NCBI GenBank assembly: GCA_013399115.1
Contig: VXAA01006090.1
Coordinates: 1 to 64,000, forward strand
DNA from: Anseranas semipalmata
Lineage: Eukaryota > Chordata > Aves > Anseriformes > Anseranatidae
Length of the DNA stretch: 64,000 nt
Reading direction: 5' to 3'
In this document: one piece after another, positions 62,201-64,000 of the stretch
Position numbering within the stretch: the first letter of the stretch is position 1
Layout: every line of letters begins with the position of its first letter
Notes under the pieces: generated by a model
What the model saw: only the letters and a program-made list of their open reading frames with translations
Told to the model about the DNA's origin: nothing
Databases searched by the model: none
Made by a program: the position numbers and the translations under genes

Positions 62201-64000
62201 TACATCCGTAGCCTAGCTGTAGTATCAGAAGAATGTTTCTGTGAGATTTGTTTTGACTAACTGATATGGATGATTTTAAATATGCAGTGGACAAATCTTA
62301 TTCTAAACATACTCTGCGATTATAGATACAACAAAATTGGACAGTGATGAAGAGGATTCTACTCCTGTTTTCTCATCATCTTTCACCCCAAAACAAGCAG
62401 AGAAAATTCCAAGTAAAACAGTAGCTGCTAAAAAAGGTAAGTGTAGGATTATCCTGTAAATCAATCAATTTTTTAAAACTCTTCCACCTTTGAATCATCT
62501 CTTCACATCTTAAAAGTGGGAATTGCATTCATTTATTTCAAACTCAGTGGCTTTCAGGAGGGAGTGTGAACTTCTTCCAGCTTCTTAATAATATTAATTT
62601 CTTTCTTTCCACTGTAATGTCAAAAGTTAATACTTTCCATGTATGGTGTTGGTGTTCAGCATTTGATTAATTTAACTAATGGAAGGCTTTTACCCTCAGG
62701 GAATAAGTGAAACATGATGTCTCTGGGGTTGGAAATAGTCTTCTATAATGTATCTAGCTTATTTACTTCAAAAGTAAGGAGAGTGAGGCACAAAGGAAGA
62801 ACCCCCAAGAAATATTTAAGTCTTAAGTAGACTATCACATTAAGTTCCACTTGGCACAGTTGTATTTATTTACTTTTTTTTTTTTTTTGATACAGAGAAT
62901 GAAAGGATATCCTCAAACTTCAGAGGTATAAGTTTCTTCATTTGTTAGTTAGGCTTTTAGAACTGCCAACTTGCACGTTCTTAAACTGTGGAATTAAGGA
63001 CAATTCCAAGAAGAGCATGTTCATTATTTGGATTTGTTTCTTTAGTTGTACGTGGGCATTTGTAGGAATAAGGTGTTTTAGTGTGGTCTACCTTGGAGAA
63101 TATTGGCCTACAGTTGTTAGCACTACTTTTAAGACAGAGGCTTGAGCCTGTTTCTGAAGGTATTTTAAGGATTATGCTAGATGCTTGCTATAATTAGTGG
63201 TGAAAATCATGTGTTTTTTTTGTTTGTTTTTTTTTGTTTTACCTAATCATAATTTAAATAGGTTGAAAAATACAGTTCTTAGCACGTAGTAGACTAGAGT
63301 TTTTATTGCTTTCAAATCTTTGTTTTGCTTCCATTATCTCTTTCAGATAACTTCCTTTTTTCTTGGTTCTCAATCTTCTCTCCTCCAAAAGAAATTTTTT
63401 TTTTTGCTGTAGTACTGTGGCCTTCTTTGACCAACTTGCACTTGAACTTAGTACATTAATATCCCCCAAAAGATACCTCCAGGAAATATGCAAGAAAGCA
63501 GCCAGTTACTGTAATTAATTTACTTTCTTAAAAATAAGGAAAAAAATATCTTGTGTTATGTATTAGGTGCCAGGGAATTGCAGCATCTTTTATCGTCTCC
63601 CCATTGCTTCCAAATCTCTGTGTTGTTGGCATTGTGCTAATCTAATTTGTAAGTGGTTTGAATCAGTGAATGTTTGAATGGTTCTCAAACATTTAAAGAT
63701 TTTTTAATTATCTATAGTAAAGTTCTGTAGTACAATAACTGAAGATTGTTCACAGAAATAGCTGATGTCTAATAGAATTGTCTTTTATGTTAAACTTTTG
63801 TACTGTTTTAAATACAAGAGAGAACTGCGTGTGCAGAAGCTAGGTATGGATGCAACTTAGCATTCAACCTCTTCCTCTGGTTTTGGAAGGCCTGTATGCA
63901 ACTAGTTGTCATTAACCTAACTTTGAAACCTTAAAACACAGCTGTGATGTTTCTGAGTGCTAATTAACATTTGCACTCACAAAATAGGTATAAACAGTCT
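1..64000 (+). CDS. TOP2B: TOP2B gene, partial: end of exon 1 to intron 33
   Basis: DNA topoisomerase II beta, the nuclear ATP-dependent type IIA enzyme that cuts both strands of one duplex, passes another through and reseals it; the beta form is known for roles in transcription and neuronal differentiation. Joining 32 exons gives 1475 codons plus one base in a single open frame. Visible landmarks, in order, are the GHKL motif DEILVNAADN (Glu109), the [11 protein letters not shown] loop, QTK (398-400), EGDSA (Glu483), DQDQDGSH (Asp563/565/567), SPRY (Tyr827), and a Lys-rich and acidic C-terminal domain. Recognition as beta rather than alpha rests on recalled sequence: the TLFD-type N-terminus, the KKEES segment and the C-terminal domain motifs. 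Exon 1 and the final exons lie outside the window. Thirty introns are GT-AG and two are GC-AG, counting only complete introns whose splice sites I could read. No frameshift or premature stop is seen. Confidence 0.97.
105..350. promoter_or_regulatory. GC-rich CpG-island shore at the start of intron 1
   Basis: This stretch is strongly G+C rich with many CpG dinucleotides and long G runs on the + strand, unlike the AT-rich DNA that follows. It lies within 350 bases of the exon 1 donor, so it is probably the downstream end of the CpG island covering the TOP2B promoter and first exon. No start site or defined factor site can be assigned. Confidence 0.6.
212..243 (+). other. Predicted G-quadruplex motif
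   Basis: Four G runs of 7, 6, 3 and 5 bases are separated by loops of 6, 1 and 4 bases, which meets the usual rule of four runs of at least three G with loops of 1-7. It is on the coding strand, so it would be present in the nascent RNA and in the displaced strand of an R-loop just after exon 1. Confidence 0.6.
5931..6233 (+). other. Unassigned 100-codon ORF in intron 1
   Basis: An ATG-to-TAA frame of 100 codons in sense orientation within intron 1. The predicted peptide is basic and aromatic-rich, with few low-complexity stretches, but I recognise no domain, signal peptide or membrane segment. The region has no splice context that would link it to TOP2B. It may be chance or a decayed fragment of a retroposed gene, and there is no evidence that it is translated. 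Confidence 0.15.
16179..16352 (+). CDS. TOP2B: TOP2B exon 2: N-terminal arm and start of ATPase domain
   Basis: 58 codons, phase 0 to 0, residues about 24-81. It starts with TLFDN, passes a polar Lys/Ser/Glu linker (KKEES), and enters the ATPase domain with [18 protein letters not shown] and the conserved DTYIGSVEP segment that contacts nucleotide in type IIA ATPases. The acceptor is a T-rich tract ending TTTTAG; the donor is GTAAGT. The linker is the part that differs most from mammals; the rest is near-invariant in the family. Confidence 0.96.
16494..16940 (-). mobile_element. CR1 LINE fragment, 5'-truncated, antisense to TOP2B
   Basis: Read on the minus strand, this ends with two copies of the CR1 terminal octamer (ATTCTATG and a variant). 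It is preceded by the familiar avian CR1 3' region (on the plus strand: GGTTGGAAGGGA, CAACCCCCTGCCGTGGGCAG, AGACCAGGTTGCC, TCTCTGGGCAACCTG, CCTTTGCCCTATCACTA). The match fades near 16940, so only about 450 bases of the 3' end were inserted or kept, the usual CR1 5' truncation. No intact reverse transcriptase is present. Several small differences from the consensus as I recall it suggest an old copy. Confidence 0.93.
17042..17098. repeat. Imperfect TG/CA and TA-rich simple repeat
   Basis: Alternating purine-pyrimidine DNA: TACGTATATACGTGCG, then a TG run, then CACACA-type sequence. It is a short degenerate microsatellite with no coding role. Confidence 0.6.
18946..18972. repeat. Perfect 11-bp inverted repeat with 5-base loop
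   Basis: The arm GGTAATACCAC at 18946-18956 is followed by loop TACAT and the exact reverse complement at 18962-18972. It is a compact hairpin in intron 2 with no recognised family. Confidence 0.8.
20521..20753. repeat. Tandem duplication, two copies of about 117 bases
   Basis: Copy 1 begins at 20521 and copy 2 at 20638. Both carry the same ordered blocks: GAGAGCAAGG, AGAAAAAGAATGAAATGT, AGCAGTTATGCTCAAGAAAA, a poly-T stretch and TTTTAATGTGAGGGTA. The copies differ at a limited number of positions, so this is a moderately old local duplication. Confidence 0.9.
22722..22812 (+). CDS. TOP2B: TOP2B exon 3: ATPase domain, catalytic Glu
   Basis: 30 codons plus one base, phase 0 to 1, residues about 82-111. 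It includes [11 protein letters not shown] and KIFDEIL. Glu109 (codon 22803-22805) is the general base for ATP hydrolysis in the GHKL motif, whose Asn113 lies in the next exon. The acceptor is poly-T then ACATGTAG, the donor GTACGT. It starts with Leu-Met-Trp where human beta, as I recall it, has Phe-Met-Trp. Confidence 0.96.
22813..24819 (+). other. TOP2B: TOP2B intron 3 (2.0 kb)
   Basis: AT-rich intron with a short GGTGGTGATGGTG run near 23224 and a 14-base perfect palindrome AATTTAATTAAATT at 24257-24270, which is unsurprising at this base composition. No exon, RNA gene or mobile element is recognised. Confidence 0.8.
24820..24883 (+). CDS. TOP2B: TOP2B exon 4: ATPase domain, NAADN motif
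   Basis: 64 bases, entering in phase 1 and leaving in phase 2, residues about 112-133. It encodes [20 protein letters not shown] followed by Asp and a split Pro codon. Asn113 of NAADN binds the Mg-ATP complex in this family. The acceptor is TTTCATAG and the donor GTAAGT. Confidence 0.96.
24884..26184 (+). other. TOP2B: TOP2B intron 4 (1.3 kb)
   Basis: AT-rich sequence with canonical GT-AG ends. I see no repeat family or other gene. Confidence 0.8.
26185..26330 (+). CDS. TOP2B: TOP2B exon 5: ATPase domain core
   Basis: 146 bases, residues about 134-182. It encodes [15 protein letters not shown] (the DxGxG-like adenine-side motif of the GHKL fold), [19 protein letters not shown] and an acidic DDDEKKV tail. 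The exon ends ACAG followed by GCAAGA: only this boundary joins in frame to the next exon to give Val-Thr-Gly-Gly-Arg, so the donor is GC rather than GT. Confidence 0.95.
26331..27318 (+). other. TOP2B: TOP2B intron 5, a GC-AG intron (about 1.0 kb)
   Basis: The donor is ACAG/GCAAGA and the acceptor TTTTTTCAG. GC donors are a known minor U2 class and usually match U1 well elsewhere, as CAG/GCAAG does here. The interior is AT-rich, with open frames on the minus strand that I regard as chance. Confidence 0.85.
27319..27416 (+). CDS. TOP2B: TOP2B exon 6: ATP-binding glycine loop
   Basis: 98 bases, phase 1 to 0, residues about 183-214. It encodes [17 protein letters not shown], the glycine-rich loop that wraps the ATP phosphates in GHKL ATPases, then [14 protein letters not shown]. 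The acceptor is TTTTTTCAG, the donor GTATAC. Confidence 0.96.
27417..28599 (+). other. TOP2B: TOP2B intron 6 (1.2 kb)
   Basis: Canonical GT-AG ends with an unusual acceptor, TTTCCAAAG. The interior is AT-rich and I recognise no repeat family or gene. Confidence 0.8.
28600..28812 (+). CDS. TOP2B: TOP2B exon 7: end of ATPase and start of transducer
   Basis: 71 codons, phase 0 to 0, residues 215-285. It begins [20 protein letters not shown] and includes [32 protein letters not shown] and [12 protein letters not shown]. This covers the last ATPase strands and the linker into the transducer. The donor is GTAAGA. It is near-identical to other vertebrate beta enzymes as remembered. Confidence 0.97.
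28894..29067 (+). CDS. TOP2B: TOP2B exon 8: transducer domain
   Basis: 58 codons, phase 0 to 0, residues 286-343: [20 protein letters not shown], then [20 protein letters not shown] and FVNSIATTK. It follows an 81-base intron, one of four introns under 100 bases in the gene. The transducer relays ATP binding to the DNA gate. The donor is GTGAGT. Confidence 0.97.
31427..31460. repeat. Three closely spaced TCTTAAGA palindromes
   Basis: The palindrome TCTTAAGA occurs three times within 34 bases as a degenerate short tandem repeat. Nothing suggests a function. Confidence 0.65.
32746..32770. repeat. (AT)9 plus T-run ending in an ambiguous base
   Basis: Nine AT units at 32746-32763 run into T residues and end at N (32770), the only non-ACGT base in the window. 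Low complexity directly before the N suggests an assembly junction or an unresolved base call rather than biology. Confidence 0.85.
36231..36271 (+). mobile_element. CR1 LINE 3' tail fragment, sense orientation
   Basis: The sequence GGTCCCTTCCAGCTCAGGAT is followed by two variants of the terminal octamer (GTTCTATG, ATTCTGTG), matching the last few dozen bases of avian CR1 elements. Any upstream part is too diverged or short for me to place; the 5' limit is approximate. Confidence 0.72.
36654..36755 (+). CDS. TOP2B: TOP2B exon 9: transducer domain
   Basis: 34 codons, phase 0 to 0, residues 344-377: [20 protein letters not shown], then a KKKNKAG turn and VSVKPFQ. The exon ends TTTCAG followed by GCAAGT; the next exon resumes at Val-Lys-Asn after TTTTCAACAG. 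The donor is therefore GC, the second in this gene. Confidence 0.96.
36756..36847 (+). other. TOP2B: TOP2B intron 9, a 92-base GC-AG intron
   Basis: It begins CAG/GCAAGTAAC and ends TTTTCAACAG. An in-frame TAA occurs if it is retained. The donor is otherwise the ideal U1 complement with only the +2 base changed. Confidence 0.9.
36848..36985 (+). CDS. TOP2B: TOP2B exon 10: transducer with QTK loop
   Basis: 46 codons, phase 0 to 0, residues 378-423: [36 protein letters not shown] and [10 protein letters not shown]. The QTK loop (398-400) carries the lysine that reaches back to the ATP gamma-phosphate of the ATPase domain. The donor is GTAAGT. Confidence 0.97.
36986..38157 (+). other. TOP2B: TOP2B intron 10 (1.2 kb)
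   Basis: AT-rich, GT-AG ends; nothing further recognised. Confidence 0.8.
38158..38296 (+). CDS. TOP2B: TOP2B exon 11: end of transducer, linker to TOPRIM
   Basis: 46 codons plus one base, phase 0 to 1, residues 424-469: [36 protein letters not shown] and [10 protein letters not shown]. The conserved [12 protein letters not shown] linker leads into the cleavage core. The acceptor is GCTATAG, the donor GTAAGA. Confidence 0.97.
38297..41186 (+). other. TOP2B: TOP2B intron 11 (2.9 kb)
   Basis: It contains a (TG)12 microsatellite at 40876-40899 and an AAT/A-rich stretch near 40646-40680. No exon or known mobile element is recognised. Confidence 0.82.
40876..40899. repeat. (TG)12 microsatellite
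   Basis: Twelve uninterrupted TG units in intron 11. Confidence 0.95.
41187..41344 (+). CDS. TOP2B: TOP2B exon 12: TOPRIM domain, EGDSA motif
   Basis: 158 bases, phase 1 to 0, residues 470-522: [49 protein letters not shown]. Glu483 (codon 41225-41227) of EGDSA is the first metal-binding acid of TOPRIM and helps DNA cleavage and religation. PLRGK is a DNA-contact motif conserved in type II enzymes. The donor is GTAAGT. Confidence 0.98.
41345..42065 (+). other. TOP2B: TOP2B intron 12 (0.7 kb)
   Basis: It contains five ATTT units at 41545-41564. GT-AG ends. Nothing else is recognised. Confidence 0.8.
42066..42191 (+). CDS. TOP2B: TOP2B exon 13: TOPRIM domain
   Basis: 42 codons, phase 0 to 0, residues 523-564: [20 protein letters not shown], then [19 protein letters not shown] and TDQ. 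The first acid of the metal-binding DxDxD motif (Asp563, codon 42186-42188) is the penultimate codon. The donor is GTTAGT. Confidence 0.97.
42192..43161 (+). other. TOP2B: TOP2B intron 13 (1.0 kb)
   Basis: It holds a strong acceptor-like tract (T/C-rich 42671-42707 then TAG ending at 42710) followed by open sequence; see findings. No standard exon is expected here. Confidence 0.8.
43162..43272 (+). CDS. TOP2B: TOP2B exon 14: TOPRIM DxD motif
   Basis: 37 codons, phase 0 to 0, residues 565-601: [37 protein letters not shown]. Asp565 and Asp567 complete the metal-binding motif begun in exon 13. The donor is GTATGG. The next intron is only 88 bases. Confidence 0.97.
43361..43466 (+). CDS. TOP2B: TOP2B exon 15: end of TOPRIM
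   Basis: 35 codons plus one base, phase 0 to 1, residues 602-636: [35 protein letters not shown]. It contains the conserved [12 protein letters not shown] segment shared with the next exon. The donor GTTTGT is weak; the acceptor is TTTTTTAAAG. Confidence 0.96.
43583..43630. repeat. Short tandem duplication before exon 16
   Basis: A 20-base unit AAGGGGTAAAATGTTAAAAC recurs 28 bases later with one mismatch, ending about 40 bases before the exon 16 acceptor. Confidence 0.85.
43673..43782 (+). CDS. TOP2B: TOP2B exon 16: TOPRIM to winged-helix link
   Basis: 110 bases, phase 1 to 0, residues 637-673: [42 protein letters not shown] is invariant in eukaryotic topoisomerase II. The donor is GTAAGA. 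Confidence 0.97.
43783..46864 (+). other. TOP2B: TOP2B intron 16 (3.1 kb)
   Basis: Mixed-composition intron. The stretch from about 44800 to 45470 is less AT-rich than its surroundings and could be an old unrecognised repeat, but I match no family. Open frames near 46317-46592 look like chance. GT-AG ends. Confidence 0.75.
46865..46957 (+). CDS. TOP2B: TOP2B exon 17: start of winged-helix/DNA gate region
   Basis: 31 codons, phase 0 to 0, residues 674-704: [31 protein letters not shown]. The basic RRQRR turn is typical of vertebrate type II enzymes. The acceptor is TTTTTTCAG, the donor GTGAGT. A 93-base intron follows. Confidence 0.97.
47051..47165 (+). CDS. TOP2B: TOP2B exon 18: DNA gate, N-terminal part
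   Basis: 38 codons plus one base, phase 0 to 1, residues 705-742: [56 protein letters not shown], split with the next exon, is a family hallmark. The donor is GTAAGC. Confidence 0.97.
47166..49093 (+). other. TOP2B: TOP2B intron 18 (1.9 kb)
   Basis: It contains a long AT/CA simple-repeat region (47911-48021). The rest is AT-rich with no recognised gene or mobile element. Confidence 0.8.
47911..48021. repeat. AT/CA-rich compound simple repeat
   Basis: Alternating TATA blocks, an ACACACACAC stretch and TGTGTG form a degenerate compound microsatellite with local inverted-repeat potential. Confidence 0.75.
49094..49215 (+). CDS. TOP2B: TOP2B exon 19: winged-helix domain
   Basis: 122 bases, phase 1 to 0, residues 743-783: [20 protein letters not shown], then [20 protein letters not shown] and Glu. 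This is the most conserved block of the DNA gate in all type IIA enzymes. The acceptor is TTAATAG, the donor GTGAGT. Confidence 0.98.
49216..50049 (+). other. TOP2B: TOP2B intron 19 (0.8 kb)
   Basis: GT-AG ends; nothing else recognised. Confidence 0.8.
50050..50198 (+). CDS. TOP2B: TOP2B exon 20: catalytic tyrosine
   Basis: 49 codons plus two bases, phase 0 to 2, residues 784-832. It encodes [40 protein letters not shown] and PRYIFTML. Tyr827 (codon 50179-50181) of SPRY forms the covalent 5'-phosphotyrosyl bond with cut DNA; the Arg before it aids transesterification. The Tyr-to-Glu483 spacing of 344 equals that in human TOP2A, which checks the whole exon chain between. The donor is GTAAAT. 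Confidence 0.98.
50199..51517 (+). other. TOP2B: TOP2B intron 20 (1.3 kb)
   Basis: It contains a diverged 61-base tandem duplication (50808-50929) and an acceptor-like sequence ending near 51362 that leads quickly to an in-frame stop. Nothing else is recognised. Confidence 0.8.
50808..50929. repeat. Diverged tandem duplication, two copies of about 61 bases
   Basis: GTTACTTCTTCTATTTTCTA at 50808 corresponds to GTTGCTTCTTTTATTTCCTA at 50869. The match continues through the TTCAG(T/C)GTAA and AAGATTCC/AAAATTCC blocks with about ten differences. Confidence 0.7.
51518..51749 (+). CDS. TOP2B: TOP2B exon 21: tower/DNA gate
   Basis: 232 bases, phase 2 to 0, residues 833-910; the longest exon in the window. 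It includes [40 protein letters not shown] and [19 protein letters not shown]. The GIGTGW motif carries the isoleucine that intercalates and bends DNA in type IIA enzymes. The donor GTAACA is poor; retention would add a few codons and then a stop. Confidence 0.97.
51750..53253 (+). other. TOP2B: TOP2B intron 21 (1.5 kb)
   Basis: It contains an A-rich AAAAAAG-type simple repeat at 52908-52990. The 143-codon open frame at 51900-52331 has no recognised domain and I take it as chance. Confidence 0.8.
52908..52990. repeat. A-rich (AAAAAAG)n-like tract
   Basis: Runs of 4-10 A separated by single G, then by C, over about 80 bases. It could be the decayed poly-A tail of a retroposon, but no element body is recognised beside it. 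Confidence 0.8.
53254..53388 (+). CDS. TOP2B: TOP2B exon 22: tower domain
   Basis: 45 codons, phase 0 to 0, residues 911-955: [45 protein letters not shown]. The acceptor is CTACTTTCAG, the donor GTAAGT. Confidence 0.97.
53389..53854 (+). other. TOP2B: TOP2B intron 22 (0.5 kb)
   Basis: Short AT-rich intron with GT-AG ends; nothing recognised. Confidence 0.8.
53855..54055 (+). CDS. TOP2B: TOP2B exon 23: tower to coiled-coil region
   Basis: 67 codons, phase 0 to 0, residues 956-1022: [60 protein letters not shown] and TCNSM. The donor is GTAACT. Confidence 0.97.
54056..55901 (+). other. TOP2B: TOP2B intron 23 (1.8 kb)
   Basis: It contains an (AAT)5 run at 54941-54956 and the nested inverted repeat at 55231-55332. 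No exon is recognised. Confidence 0.8.
55231..55332. repeat. Nested inverted repeats (12-bp outer, 10-bp inner arms)
   Basis: The outer arms AATTCATCTGTC (55231-55242) and its exact complement (55321-55332) enclose a second perfect hairpin: ATAAGCATCT at 55248-55257 and its complement at 55267-55276. It resembles the remains of a foldback or MITE-type element, but no family is identified. Confidence 0.7.
55902..56097 (+). CDS. TOP2B: TOP2B exon 24: C-gate / coiled coil
   Basis: 65 codons plus one base, phase 0 to 1, residues 1023-1087: [65 protein letters not shown]. The long helical segment belongs to the coiled coil leading to the C-gate. The donor is GTGAGT. Confidence 0.97.
56235..56272 (+). 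repeat. 38-base poly-T tract at the exon 25 acceptor
   Basis: An uninterrupted T run at 56235-56272 is followed by GTAG and then exon 25. It doubles as the polypyrimidine tract. Its length call is error-prone. Confidence 0.95.
56277..56368 (+). CDS. TOP2B: TOP2B exon 25: coiled coil
   Basis: 92 bases, phase 1 to 0, residues 1088-1118: [31 protein letters not shown]. The conserved RGYxSDPVKAW segment is present. The donor is GTAATG. Confidence 0.96.
56369..57318 (+). other. TOP2B: TOP2B intron 25 (1.0 kb)
   Basis: AT-rich; GT-AG ends; nothing else recognised. Confidence 0.8.
57319..57474 (+). CDS. TOP2B: TOP2B exon 26: linker and end of core
   Basis: 52 codons, phase 0 to 0, residues 1119-1170. 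A variable acidic/Ser-rich linker ([23 protein letters not shown]) precedes the conserved [20 protein letters not shown] and LIKQRDSK. The donor GTTGGT is weak. Confidence 0.96.
57614..57697 (+). CDS. TOP2B: TOP2B exon 27: end of catalytic core
   Basis: 28 codons, phase 0 to 0, residues 1171-1198: [28 protein letters not shown]. It closes the coiled-coil arm. The acceptor is CTTTTCAG, the donor GTATGT. Confidence 0.96.
57698..58702 (+). other. TOP2B: TOP2B intron 27 (1.0 kb)
   Basis: AT-rich with GT-AG ends; nothing recognised. Confidence 0.8.
58703..58900 (+). CDS. TOP2B: TOP2B exon 28: start of C-terminal domain
   Basis: 66 codons, phase 0 to 0, residues 1199-1264: [60 protein letters not shown] and LLKKKK. 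Basic clusters are consistent with nuclear localisation and DNA contact. The donor is GTAAAT. Confidence 0.96.
58901..59234 (+). other. TOP2B: TOP2B intron 28 (0.3 kb)
   Basis: Short AT-rich intron; nothing recognised. Confidence 0.8.
59235..59379 (+). CDS. TOP2B: TOP2B exon 29: C-terminal domain
   Basis: 48 codons plus one base, phase 0 to 1, residues 1265-1312. It encodes [10 protein letters not shown], a Gly/Ala/Ser/Thr linker, and [10 protein letters not shown]. It is low-complexity and poorly conserved between species apart from the FDEEF and KREKKEP motifs. The donor is GTAAGA. Confidence 0.95.
59380..60222 (+). other. TOP2B: TOP2B intron 29 (0.8 kb)
   Basis: It contains a 41-base tandem duplication (59970-60050) that duplicates an acceptor-like sequence. 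The true acceptor ACTTATTACAG is at its end. Confidence 0.8.
59970..60050. repeat. 41-base tandem duplication carrying an acceptor-like motif
   Basis: TCTTTTTCCTCTATTAG followed by (T)AAGCAGGTCAGCTTCTGT occurs twice, 41 bases apart, with one base inserted in copy 1. The copies are nearly identical, so the duplication is recent. Confidence 0.9.
60223..60381 (+). CDS. TOP2B: TOP2B exon 30: C-terminal domain, bipartite basic/acidic
   Basis: 159 bases, phase 1 to 1, residues 1313-1365: [20 protein letters not shown], then [20 protein letters not shown] and [30 protein letters not shown] resembles a nuclear localisation signal beside casein-kinase-II-type acidic Ser sites. The donor GTATCC only partly resembles a U12 site; the acceptor is U2-type. 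Confidence 0.96.
60382..61221 (+). other. TOP2B: TOP2B intron 30 (0.8 kb)
   Basis: AT-rich; ends TTTTCTTTTAG; no mobile element recognised. Confidence 0.8.
61222..61429 (+). CDS. TOP2B: TOP2B exon 31: acidic C-terminal segment
   Basis: 208 bases, phase 1 to 2, residues 1366-1434. It encodes [15 protein letters not shown], an Asp/Asn tract built from GAT and AAT codons, then [20 protein letters not shown] and [14 protein letters not shown]. The tract is a coding trinucleotide repeat and probably length-variable. The donor is GTAAGT. Confidence 0.96.
61430..61937 (+). other. TOP2B: TOP2B intron 31 (0.5 kb)
   Basis: AT-rich with GT-AG ends (acceptor GGAAGTAG lacks a good pyrimidine run but is preceded by TTTCTTTTTGTG). 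Nothing else is recognised. Confidence 0.8.
61938..62017 (+). CDS. TOP2B: TOP2B exon 32: C-terminal domain
   Basis: 80 bases, phase 2 to 1, residues 1435-1461: [31 protein letters not shown](I/L)FSFPSYSQK is a beta-specific motif I recall from mammalian TOP2B. The donor is GTAAGC. Confidence 0.96.
62018..62325 (+). other. TOP2B: TOP2B intron 32 (0.3 kb)
   Basis: Short intron; nothing recognised. Confidence 0.8.
62326..62436 (+). CDS. TOP2B: TOP2B exon 33: C-terminal domain
   Basis: 111 bases, phase 1 to 1, residues 1462-1498: [36 protein letters not shown]. The last recognised exon in the window; family members continue about 130 residues further, ending in an acidic DFAMFN-like tail, so the remaining exons lie downstream. 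The donor is GTAAGT. Confidence 0.95.
62437..64000 (+). other. TOP2B: TOP2B intron 33, incomplete
   Basis: It starts at GTAAGT and is open at the window end. It contains poly-T stretches and a candidate 30-base microexon at 62896-62925. I could not place the expected next exon (GK-rich, PKPK/K-rich) in these 1.56 kb. Confidence 0.8.
62896..62925 (+). other. TOP2B: Candidate 30-nt microexon in intron 33
   Basis: A poly-T tract then GATACAG precedes 30 bases, followed by GTATAAG. Entering in phase 1 and leaving in phase 1 it would insert ten residues beginning Glu-Asn-Glu-Arg and ending Phe-Arg, without a stop. The splice sites and phase fit, but I know of no such exon in other TOP2B genes, and a 30-base open frame flanked by splice-like sites can arise by chance. 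Confidence 0.25.

Noticed and set aside
1..64000. A previously undescribed multi-gene system, operon, CRISPR array or tRNA/snoRNA gene
   Set aside because: The window is explained by one eukaryotic gene with large introns; reading both strands gave no convincing second gene, tRNA cloverleaf, C/D-box pair or spaced direct repeats.

Overview
The window is vertebrate nuclear DNA carrying one large gene on the + strand, DNA topoisomerase II beta (TOP2B). The organism is most likely a bird. The reading frame closely matches avian and mammalian TOP2B as I remember them, with beta-specific stretches. The dispersed repeats I can recognise are CR1 LINE fragments ending in the octamer ATTCTRTG, typical of birds (CR1 also occurs in crocodilians and turtles). 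I cannot name the species.

Layout: base 1 is the last base of exon 1 (the rest, with start codon and promoter, lies upstream), and the intron 1 donor GTAAGT follows at once. Intron 1 (about 16 kb) starts with a GC-rich, G4-prone shore and is otherwise AT-rich and unremarkable. I could place 32 consecutive coding exons (exons 2-33) between 16179 and 62436. They supply 4426 coding bases with intact phases at every junction and no stop or frameshift. The window ends inside intron 33, so the last C-terminal exons and the 3' UTR are missing.

Protein order: the GHKL ATPase (exons 2-6/7) with Glu109, the NAADN motif and a GRNGYGAK loop; the transducer (exons 7-11) with the QTK loop; the TOPRIM domain (exons 12-15) with EGDSA and DQDQDGSH; the winged-helix/tower region (exons 17-22) with the SPRY catalytic tyrosine (exon 20); the coiled-coil/C-gate (exons 23-26); and a charged, low-complexity C-terminal domain (exons 27-33). 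Residue numbers assume that exon 1 adds 23 residues, as in the human long form. With that offset the catalytic residues sit exactly 22 positions after those of human TOP2A.

Introns hold two CR1 fragments, microsatellites, small tandem duplications, inverted repeats and one ambiguous base (N at 32770). I found no second gene, RNA gene, CRISPR array or bacterial system. The best leads are splicing features: two GC-AG introns (5 and 9), a possible 30-nt phase-preserving microexon in intron 33, a possible frame-breaking exon in intron 13, a duplicated cryptic acceptor before exon 30, and a 38-T tract abutting the exon 25 acceptor.
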